Below, piece after piece: positions 1 through 4,808 of a DNA stretch of 10,860 nt. The first letter of the stretch is position 1. Every line of letters starts with the position of its first letter. The stretch is from the NCBI GenBank assembly GCA_030037575.1, contig JASHRB010000282.1:1-10860 (forward strand). The letters run 5' to 3'. Source of the stretch: Candidatus Sulfotelmatobacter sp. (lineage in GTDB: Bacteria > Acidobacteriota > Terriglobia > Terriglobales > Acidobacteriaceae). The notes under the pieces were generated by a model, which worked only from the letters and a program-made list of their open reading frames with translations, had not been told where the DNA came from and searched no databases. The translations under genes were made by a program, and so were the position numbers.

Positions 1-2
1 TT

Positions 3-191
3 GCGCTCTACTTCTTTCACTACAACTTCTGCCGCATGCATTCGACATTACGCGTCACTCCCGCCATGCAAGCGGGTTTGACCGATCACGTCTGGAGTCT
101 CGCAGAACTCTGCGAACTGCTTCCCAAGCGTAGACCGAATGCGAAGGCAGACAAAGAACTCATACTCAAGGCGCTGGCACGCGCCAACTAG
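3..191 (+). CDS. IS1-family transposase, C-terminal end only (cut by window edge)
   Basis: The frame is open from the first bases of the window and stops at TAG 189-191, giving 62 residues. It contains HYNFCRMHSTLRVTPAM followed by AGLTDHVWSL. These are the conserved C-terminal blocks of IS1-type DDE transposases, of the single-frame kind found in many GC-rich bacteria. The family cuts and rejoins DNA at insertion-sequence ends. The catalytic residues should lie upstream, outside the window, so activity cannot be judged. I saw no convincing terminal inverted repeat downstream before the next gene, which starts 11 bases after the stop. The element may therefore be a solitary transposase gene, or its end may lie beyond the following gene. 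The family call is good; completeness is unknown. Confidence 0.75.
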   Translation, partial: ALYFFHYNFCRMHSTLRVTPAMQAGLTDHVWSLAELCELLPKRRPNAKADKELILKALARAN

Positions 192-202
192 GGGAACTTT
201 TT

Positions 203-406
203 ATGGCAAAGAACCAAGTCTCAATTCCATACCTCGATCCGAGCGTGCAACACGTCGGAATCAGCCGCTTGCGGGCGCTAAACGTGGCTCAGTTGCGGGC
301 GCTAGATAAAACGCTGGTGATTCAGGACAACGATAAACCGCTGGCTGTGCTCCTGAAATACGAGCACTTTCTGGCGATGCAGGAGAAGATGCCGGATGAG
401 GAATAG
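203..406 (+). CDS. Phd/YefM-like antitoxin (orphan)
   Basis: This encodes 67 residues starting at ATG 203, with a clear ribosome site AGGGGAA at 190-196 (6-base spacer). The site overlaps the stop codon of the transposase upstream, so the two genes may be translationally coupled. The core GISRLRALN followed by TLVIQDNDKPLAVLLKYEHF resembles the N-terminal DNA-binding fold of Phd/YefM antitoxins: a short helix for choosing a site, then the strand pattern 'vi.dn.kP.aVll.ye.f'. Such proteins repress their own operon and, through a C-terminal tail, neutralise a toxin. Here the tail after residue 60 is only EKMPDEE, shorter than usual, and no toxin gene follows, because the next gene converges from the other strand. 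It could be an orphan antitoxin, a solo regulator or an insertion-sequence passenger. The family assignment is from pattern recognition only. Confidence 0.6.
   Translation: MAKNQVSIPYLDPSVQHVGISRLRALNVAQLRALDKTLVIQDNDKPLAVLLKYEHFLAMQEKMPDEE
269..304 (+). repeat. 12-bp direct repeat inside the antitoxin-like gene
   Basis: TTGCGGGCGCTA occurs at 269-280 and again at 293-304. The starts are 24 bases apart, which is exactly eight codons. In the protein this gives LRALNVAQ followed by LRALDKTL. The exact DNA match suggests a recent small in-frame duplication in the recognition-helix region, although selection for the LRAL motif could also produce it. Confidence 0.7.
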
Positions 407-407
407 C

Positions 408-647
408 CTACTTGCCTTCGGTCGCTTCGCGGACGATTCGCAGCGCGTTCTGGCTGCTGTCGTTTTTCTTGGGTGCGTACTTGGTGCCAACTTTCACGAC
501 TGAGGTCATTTTGTTGAGCGCAGTGCTTACATACGATTCATTGAACGCTTCGCCGCTTTGGTTTAAGCGTGCGGTGACCTCGGCAGCCGAGAGCGGTTGC
601 CCTGCTAGAGTCAGAGCTTGGAGGATGAGACTTTCGATTCCGGCCAT
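408..647 (-). CDS. Small winged-helix-like protein of unknown function
   Basis: This encodes 79 residues. ATG 645-647 is the only usable start, because an in-frame TGA lies upstream with no ATG, GTG or TTG between. A G-rich tract, GGGGGA, directly abuts the start, so any ribosome site is very tightly spaced. The sequence reads as helix (IESLILQALTLAG), helix-turn-helix (PLSAAEVTARLNQ, then FNESYVSTALNKM) and wing (VVKVGTKYAPKK). That is the order of a winged helix, with the second helix the likely recognition helix. A charged tail follows. It is acidic-to-neutral, and no signal peptide or membrane segment is visible. It converges on the antitoxin-like gene with a single base between the two stop codons. 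I cannot name a family. It may be a DNA-binding accessory protein, possibly linked to the same mobile segment. Confidence 0.6.
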   Translation of the reverse strand: MAGIESLILQALTLAGQPLSAAEVTARLNQSGEAFNESYVSTALNKMTSVVKVGTKYAPKKNDSSQNALRIVREATEGK

Positions 648-899
648 TCCCCCAGTCTTCCATAGGCGGCGATGCCAAATCCAGCCCTGTGAAAATCAAA
701 CGGCACCAGTACCCCCCGGCAAGACCGGGATCTCGCAGTGCAGCAGTGCCGGTGGCCTTCGCTTCACCGGGCGACCGTATTGTCGCAGGCAGGGCGGCCC
801 GTGCGCACACAGTTTTAAAAGCGCATCCGGCGTAGAAATCTGGCGGGGGCGCGAAACGTGGGATGAATCCGTTCGGCCATGCGAGTCAGGCGAGAAGTC
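648..899. other. Short non-coding gap with two inverted repeats
   Basis: No convincing gene lies between the winged-helix gene and tRNA-His. Two GC-rich perfect inverted repeats are present: CCCGG/CCGGG at 715-719 and 725-729, and CCGGTG/CACCGG at 749-754 and 765-770. Neither is followed by a T-run on either strand, so they are not simple terminators. The tRNA transcript (minus strand) would run into them. Open frames crossing this gap also cross the tRNA or have poor codon content. Confidence 0.5.
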
Positions 900-976
900 T
901 GGGGTGGGAAACGGGAATCGAACCCGCAACCGTCGGAGCCACAGTCCGGTGCTCTGCCAGTTGAGCTATTCCCACC
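900..976 (-). tRNA. tRNA-His (anticodon GTG)
   Basis: On the minus strand the cloverleaf is complete. G-1 is at 976 and the acceptor GTGGGAA (975-969) pairs with TTCCCAC. The D arm is GCTC/GAGC with G18-G19. The anticodon loop CTGTGGC carries GTG, and the T arm is GCGGG-TTCGATT-CCCGT with one G-U pair. The discriminator is C73 (903) and CCA is encoded (902-900). The extra G-1 opposite C73 is the identity hallmark of histidine tRNA recognised by HisRS. The anticodon stem CCGGA/TCCGA pairs at four positions, with a C27-A43 mismatch at its outer end. A perfect -10 box lies just upstream and no other tRNA is adjacent, so it is probably transcribed alone. Confidence 0.96.
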
Positions 977-985
977 ACCACGACG

Positions 986-1016
986 ATTATAACAACTACC
1001 CTGGGCCGACGGTCTA
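986..1016 (-). promoter_or_regulatory. Sigma70-type promoter of tRNA-His
   Basis: Read on the minus strand, a perfect TATAAT occupies 991-986, nine bases before G-1 of the tRNA. This predicts a start just outside the mature 5' end and a very short leader. The best -35 is TAGACC at 1016-1011 (4 of 6), with a long 19-base spacer. The -10 is convincing; the -35 is weak. Confidence 0.65.
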
Positions 1017-1114
1017 AGACTGCCGGTCGCTCCCCTGAGTTCGGAGCGGAGCACGGCGCTAATCCAAGGTCCACACAAGCACGGCTATCGCCTCTAGGCA
1101 ATCGTGTTCCCCTC

Positions 1115-1131
1115 GGTGTTAGGCTAACCAG
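1115..1131 (+). promoter_or_regulatory. Palindrome overlapping an extended -10-like box before the M23 gene
   Basis: GTTAG-G-CTAAC (1118-1128) is a perfect palindrome ending three bases before the GTG start of the peptidase gene. The same bases include TGTTAGGCT, which resembles an extended -10 element (TGnTAnnnT). No convincing -35 is present. It could be an operator, a leader hairpin, or chance in 17 bases. No good ribosome site exists for the GTG, which would fit a leaderless or near-leaderless transcript. Confidence 0.25.
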
Positions 1132-2064
1132 GTGAAGCATCGGCCGGCTGACCTTTTGTCCTGCAAAATCCCGCTCTCGCCAGCGGTTCTGAGCTGCGCT
1201 CTATCTGCCTGCTTGGTGGCTCCCGCTCCGCGCGCCCAGGCTGCCAATTGGAGCCTTCACGCCCAACCTGCGCGTCTGGTCAACGGCAGTCCGGTGTTGT
1301 TTCAGGTGAAGTCGCCTTATCGGCTCGAATCTCTGCGGGGCTCGTGGATCGGCCACAACTTTTCGTTCCGCTTCAATGCAATGAGCAAAACCTGGTATGC
1401 GCTCGCTGGAATCGCCCTGGAGACCGCCCCGGGATCCTACCCGCTCGAACTCACAGGCGACAAGCTTTCGACAAAAAAAACCGACAAGAACGTGACTTTT
1501 GCAAGAAACTTTACGGTCGGTCGGGGGGAATATCCCAAAATCAAAGTCAATCTCAGCGTGGAGAGCAAATTCACCGAGCCCAGCCCCGAGCAACGCCAGC
1601 AAATCGAAGAAGGCCGGCAGATCAAGAAAGACTACCTGAACCGTGTCACCCTCGATCCACAGTGGGCCGGACAATTCATCGCCCCCGCGAGCGCCGAAAT
1701 CTCGGACGTATTCGCTTCCCAACGCATTTTCAACGGCAAAACCTCAAGCCCGCATCTGGGTCTCGATTTCCGCGCACCCAGCGGCACTCCGGTAAAGGCC
1801 ATGAACGATGGTACCGTGCTGCTGGCGCGGCCGCTGTTTTTCGAAGGCAACTTCGTGGTCATCGATCACGGCCAGGGATTGCTCACGCTCTATCTTCATC
1901 TTTCCGAGTTCAAGGTCAAGGAAGGTGATCAGGTGAAACGCGGTCAGGTGATCGGTCTCAGCGGGGGCACCGGCCGCGCCACGGGCCCGCATCTTCACGC
2001 CGCCGTGCGCTGGCAGGGAATGTATTTAGATCCTGCGCAGTTGATCAAATTGCGCTTGCCCTGA
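1132..2064 (+). CDS. Secreted M23 (LytM-type) zinc metallopeptidase
   Basis: This encodes 310 residues and probably cleaves peptidoglycan cross-bridges outside the inner membrane. The C-terminal M23 domain (about 180-305) has the full set of site residues. Zinc ligands are H208 and D212 in SPHLGLD, and H289 in TGPHLHAAV. H287 is the partner catalytic histidine and H256 in LYLHLS is the second conserved one. An active enzyme is therefore expected, not a degenerate LytM activator. An N-terminal beta-rich region (40-135) and a charged helical linker (150-170) precede it. The export signal is residues 13-38, with two possible exits: signal peptidase I after AQA38, or a lipobox LSAC with Cys27. 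The start is GTG 1132, chosen because no other start precedes the signal; its ribosome site is poor. It stands alone, divergent from tRNA-His and convergent with the next gene. Confidence 0.88.
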   Translation: MKHRPADLLSCKIPLSPAVLSCALSACLVAPAPRAQAANWSLHAQPARLVNGSPVLFQVKSPYRLESLRGSWIGHNFSFRFNAMSKTWYALAGIALETAPGSYPLELTGDKLSTKKTDKNVTFARNFTVGRGEYPKIKVNLSVESKFTEPSPEQRQQIEEGRQIKKDYLNRVTLDPQWAGQFIAPASAEISDVFASQRIFNGKTSSPHLGLDFRAPSGTPVKAMNDGTVLLARPLFFEGNFVVIDHGQGLLTLYLHLSEFKVKEGDQVKRGQVIGLSGGTGRATGPHLHAAVRWQGMYLDPAQLIKLRLP

Positions 2065-2093
2065 AACACGCACCCAGCCAGCGTGGTTTTCAG
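2063..2093. terminator. Weak bidirectional terminator between convergent genes
   Basis: CACGC (2068-2072) and GCGTG (2081-2085) form a 5-bp stem. It is flanked by GAAA on the left and TTTTC on the right, so both strands have a short U-run. It fills the 25-base gap between the M23 gene and the sigma54 activator and overlaps the activator stop codon. The stem is short, so strength is doubtful. Confidence 0.4.
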
Positions 2094-4054
2094 GCATTCC
2101 CCCCTGACAGCCCGGTCAGGTTTCGGGCTGGAATATCGCGCAGCGCATCTTTCAGGCTCTCCTTCAGTTCCAGATTACGAATCAGCCGGTGCAGGTAATT
2201 CGGATGCACACCGAGAATGCGGGCGGCACTGGCATAGCTGCCCTGCGTCTGTTCAACCGCATCGCGAATCAGTTGTTTCTTCAACTGCTTGATCGCCGCG
2301 TGATACTTCGCTTGGGCAACCTCCGGCGGCGGATCCAGCTCCAGCAGCGATTCAGGCAAATCTTCGGGCAAGATCATCTCCGATGAACCCAGCACAAGCG
2401 CGTGCTCGATGGCGTTCTCCAGTTCGCGTACATTGCCCGGCCAATCGTATTGCACGAGACAGGCAAGGGCTTCGCGCGAAACCGGGCGCGGCTTCACTTT
2501 GCAGCGCTTGGCATGCTTTTGCATAAAATGGCGCGCCAGCATCGGAATGTCCTCGCGTCGCTCGCGCAAAGCCGGCATGGTAATCTGCAAAACCGCCAGC
2601 CGGTAGTACAAATCGTGGCGGAATTTTCCATCCCGCACAGCCTGTTCCAGCTTGCAGTTGGTTGCCGCCAGAAGGCGAATGTCGACTTTGATGGGATGCG
2701 TCCCACCCACCCGCTCAAACTCGCGCTCCTGGAGCACGCGCAGCAGTTTGACTTGCAGCGAGGGGGCGAGTTCGCCGATTTCATCGAGAAACACCACTCC
2801 GCCATCGGCAACTTCGAATCGTCCTTTTTTCTGCACGCCCGCCCCGGTAAACGCTCCCCGCTCGTGTCCGAATAAATCGCTCTCCAGCAACGATTCTGGA
2901 ATGGCCGCGCAATTGATCGCCACAAATGGCTTGCCGGCGCGCGGGCTGTTGCGGTGAATGGCGCGAGCGGCCAGTTCCTTGCCGGTGCCGCTTTCTCCCT
3001 CGATCAATATCGTGGCTTCGGTCGGCGCAACCCGCTTGAGGAACTCATAAACCGCCTTCATGCGCACGCCCTCGCCAACCAGGCTGCGCTCCTGACCGAT
3101 CTCCATCGTGAGGCGCTGGTTCTCGTCCTCAAGCCACTGCAAGCGGCGCGCGTTTTCCAGGGCAACTGCCGAAATGCCCGCAATCGCAGTCACCAGTTGC
3201 AAGTGTTCTTCATGAAAGCGTCGGTTGAGACTGTCGCTGTCGAGATAAATGCAGCCGATTACCCGCTGGAAAACAGTCAGCGGCACGCATAACAGCGAAC
3301 GCACTTGGGAAGCAGCCAGACTCTCGACCTGCCGCAGGTCCCGGCTATTGAGCACATCGCTGCCGAGAATGGCGATGCCCTGCTCCAGCACCTGGCGTGC
3401 GACGGTTCGACTCACCTTCACCAGCGGCGCTTTCCCCGCCTGCCGCATCCGCGCAAACATGGAATTGAATTCGTGGCCTTCCCGGTCCGCCAGCAAAATT
3501 GCTCCCCGGCTTGCCGGCACCACCTCGAAAATCAAATCCAGCAGCTGCCCCTGCAATTCGTTGACATCGCGAATGGCGTGAACGATGCGGCTGATCTTTA
3601 ATAGGGCGTTGAGATTTCGCGCCACGTGCGACGTGCCCGGCAATTCGCGCAGCAGCCGGTCGGGCTGCAGGTAGACCACGTCTTTCGGGTGAATGATCGT
3701 GGTTTCGGCCGTCGCCCGCGAGTCTTCGAACTCGACCCGACCCGCACCCGGCGGAACATCCTGGTCCCCCACCAGGAAGAGAAACGACGAATCGCCCGCA
3801 GCGATTTCGTCACCGTGCCGCAGCCACTGCTCTTCCACTCGCGTGCCGTTTACCAGAGTGCCGTTGCGGCTCTCAAAATCGCGCACGCGAAATCTTCCGT
3901 CTTGACTGCTGATCGAGCAGTGTTTGCGCGAGACCGAAGGGTCGGCCACGGCGATGCCGTTCGAGGCCTCCCGGCCAATGGTGACTTCGTCGTCAGACAG
4001 AGGAATGGCCGAATCTTTCAAGGGCCCGGACAGCACTAGGAGTCTGGCTCGCAA
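2090..4054 (-). CDS. FHA-GAF-sigma54 activator (AAA+ enhancer-binding protein)
   Basis: This encodes 654 residues and drives open-complex formation by sigma54 RNA polymerase. Domains run in order. The FHA domain (1-100) binds phosphothreonine and keeps its site residues: GR27-28, S42-R43, H45, NG64-65 and NG69-70. A GAF domain (about 145-305) and a short coiled linker (305-322) follow. The AAA+ domain (325-560) has Walker A GESGTGKE (353-360), an intact GAFTGA loop (400-405) that contacts sigma54, Walker B VVFLDE (420-425), arginine fingers near R479/R485, and WPGNVREL (538-545). A Fis-type HTH lies at 595-628 ([19 protein letters not shown]). There is no receiver domain, so the input is probably a phosphorylated partner (FHA) plus a small ligand (GAF). 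The start is TTG 4054: GGAGGA lies three bases upstream and an in-frame TAA precedes it. No partner kinase is in the window; targets may include the adjacent intergenic promoter. Confidence 0.93.
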   Translation of the reverse strand: MRARLLVLSGPLKDSAIPLSDDEVTIGREASNGIAVADPSVSRKHCSISSQDGRFRVRDFESRNGTLVNGTRVEEQWLRHGDEIAAGDSSFLFLVGDQDVPPGAGRVEFEDSRATAETTIIHPKDVVYLQPDRLLRELPGTSHVARNLNALLKISRIVHAIRDVNELQGQLLDLIFEVVPASRGAILLADREGHEFNSMFARMRQAGKAPLVKVSRTVARQVLEQGIAILGSDVLNSRDLRQVESLAASQVRSLLCVPLTVFQRVIGCIYLDSDSLNRRFHEEHLQLVTAIAGISAVALENARRLQWLEDENQRLTMEIGQERSLVGEGVRMKAVYEFLKRVAPTEATILIEGESGTGKELAARAIHRNSPRAGKPFVAINCAAIPESLLESDLFGHERGAFTGAGVQKKGRFEVADGGVVFLDEIGELAPSLQVKLLRVLQEREFERVGGTHPIKVDIRLLAATNCKLEQAVRDGKFRHDLYYRLAVLQITMPALRERREDIPMLARHFMQKHAKRCKVKPRPVSREALACLVQYDWPGNVRELENAIEHALVLGSSEMILPEDLPESLLELDPPPEVAQAKYHAAIKQLKKQLIRDAVEQTQGSYASAARILGVHPNYLHRLIRNLELKESLKDALRDIPARNLTGLSGGNA

Positions 4055-4057
4055 GCG

Positions 4058-4063
4058 TCCTCC
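4058..4063 (-). promoter_or_regulatory. Shine-Dalgarno site fixing a TTG start
   Basis: GGAGGA (4063-4058 on the minus strand) ends three bases before TTG 4054-4052. An in-frame TAA upstream without any ATG or GTG leaves this TTG as the only start that keeps the whole FHA domain. The strong site with a short spacer compensates for a weak start codon. Confidence 0.75.
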
Positions 4064-4132
4064 GTCGCGCCTTTCTTATCACATCTTGCGCCCAAATTCA
4101 TCGCCAAACTGGTTTTGTTCGGTTATCCGAAT

Positions 4133-4149
4133 AGATAGGGATGCTATCT
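4133..4149. repeat. Inverted repeat AGATAG-N5-CTATCT
   Basis: These are perfect 6-bp arms with a 5-base centre, 80-95 bases before the activator start and about 160-175 bases before the transcription start predicted from the sigma54-type promoter. Size and position fit an operator or an enhancer site for an activator dimer; the function is inferred. Confidence 0.4.
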
Positions 4150-4259
4150 GAATGGATGGTGCTTCGCTCCGCGCTGGGCGGCCAGATGGGTTTATGCCAC
4201 GGATAGACCCTGATGGATAAATGTTTTATTTGCCAATGGTTGGCGCTTCATCACGGTAC

Positions 4260-4276
4260 CTGTCGGGCAGCGACAG
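4260..4276. repeat. Inverted repeat CTGTCG-N5-CGACAG
   Basis: These are perfect 6-bp arms with a 5-base loop, ending five bases before the -24 element of the sigma54-type promoter at 4282. It has the same arm length and spacer length as the repeat at 4133-4149, but a different sequence. It could be a protein site or a hairpin. Confidence 0.4.
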
Positions 4277-4281
4277 ATTCA

Positions 4282-4297
4282 TGGCACACGACGTGCA
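4282..4297 (+). promoter_or_regulatory. Sigma54-type (-24/-12) promoter match
   Basis: TGGCAC-ACGAC-GTGCA matches the consensus TGGCAC-N5-TTGCW at all but one of the named bases. The invariant GG (4283-4284) and GC (4295-4296) are at the required 12-base spacing. Transcription would start near 4308 on the plus strand, away from the divergently placed sigma54 activator gene. A terminator follows at 4374-4414. This rests on sequence match alone. Confidence 0.35.
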
Positions 4298-4324
4298 TTC
4301 TTAAGCTTGCGCCACGGCTTTGGC

Positions 4325-4350
4325 AAAAAGCGATGGGGGAAGCGCTTTTT
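4325..4350. repeat. Perfect 8-bp hairpin AAAAAGCG/CGCTTTTT
   Basis: Arms at 4325-4332 and 4343-4350 enclose a 10-base purine-rich loop. With A5 before and T5 after a 3-GC core, it resembles a weak bidirectional terminator. It would also be an internal stem of any RNA spanning 4308-4414. Confidence 0.5.
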
Positions 4351-4373
4351 CAGTTCGTGCCGAGCTTGGGCAG

Positions 4374-4414
4374 TCAGGGACTCGAAGGGCCCCCTCATCG
4401 AGCCCCTGATTTTT
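4374..4414 (+). terminator. Rho-independent terminator (plus strand)
   Basis: TCAGGGACTCGA (4374-4385) pairs with TCGAGCCCCTGA (4398-4409) over 12 positions with one A-C mismatch. The T-run is 4410-4414. No annotated plus-strand gene precedes it, so it would end a transcript starting within this intergenic region. On the minus strand the mismatch becomes a G-U pair, so a minus-strand RNA would fold too but would lack a U-run. Confidence 0.6.
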
Positions 4415-4559
4415 CTGTGGAAACGCAGCCCGTCCATGGTTTCCGTTCAGCCCCGATCTGCCCGGCCTATATCGCCGATCCGCGGCCGCTTAAACGATTC
4501 GCTCTTATTCTTCACCATCTCTCTCAGCGCACCTGTTCAGGAGTCATCAAACCAGAGCT

Positions 4560-4584
4560 TCCCGATCAACCTGTTTGATCGGGA
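4560..4584. repeat. Perfect 10-bp stem-loop
   Basis: TCCCGATCAA (4560-4569) and TTGATCGGGA (4575-4584) are exact complements around the 5-base loop CCTGT. Neither strand has a following T-run. The hexamer CCTGTT recurs at 4532, 4570 and 4589. Origin and role are unknown. Confidence 0.6.
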
Positions 4585-4619
4585 CAAACCTGTTCGGGCA
4601 CACTTACTCCACTCGCCAT

Positions 4620-4661
4620 AGAAGCCGCATTCCGGCTGGCTTGGGGCGAGGCTCGGCTTCT
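4620..4661. repeat. Inverted repeat AGAAGCCG/CGGCTTCT
   Basis: Perfect 8-bp arms at 4620-4627 and 4654-4661 enclose 26 GC-rich bases. It lies about 150 bases downstream of lhr on the minus strand. It has no T-run. It may be part of a dispersed intergenic repeat. Confidence 0.4.
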
Positions 4662-4808
4662 AAGCGGAGGACGCGCTTGAGACCGACCCGCCTTCTGCTC
4701 AAAAGCGAGCAAAGTGGGCAAACGCGGGGCCAGAGCGGCCGGGTCCGCCGGTTTGGCATCGATCTAGGAAGCTGAATCTTGCAATACCGGGTTGAATCAG
4801 TTGGCCGC

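Larger units (their letters stand above)
4055..4808. other. 754-bp intergenic region rich in stem-loops, no convincing gene
   Basis: This lies downstream of lhr and upstream of the sigma54 activator, both on the minus strand. Open frames here have no ribosome sites, no recognisable domains and mixed codon content. The region contains at least six perfect or near-perfect inverted repeats, a sigma54-type promoter match and a strong plus-strand terminator, listed separately. A further small stem TGCTC/GAGCA sits at 4696-4711. The segment around 4195-4222 (TGCCACGGAT, then GATGGATAAAT) resembles degenerate GGAT-containing intergenic repeats seen in several soil-bacterial phyla; that resemblance is from memory. 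A weak sigma70-like pair for the activator, TTGGCG and TGTGAT, lies on the minus strand about 40-75 bases before its start. Confidence 0.7.

Noticed and set aside
538..810. A 90-residue minus-strand frame
   Set aside because: It overlaps the winged-helix gene in another frame, has no ribosome site and ends in low-complexity basic sequence.
412..1017. A 201-residue plus-strand frame
   Set aside because: It runs antisense through the tRNA-His gene and the winged-helix gene, has no ribosome site and shows no domain.
4096..4114. Sigma54-like box before the activator itself (minus strand)
   Set aside because: TGGCGATGAATTTGGG has the GG element but GG in place of the invariant GC at -12, so it is not a credible match.
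4213..4621. Two overlapping plus-strand frames (121 and 104 residues)
   Set aside because: They cross the terminator at 4374-4414 and several stem-loops, lack ribosome sites and resemble no family. The second begins at a TTG near the predicted sigma54 transcription start, so a leaderless peptide cannot be fully excluded.
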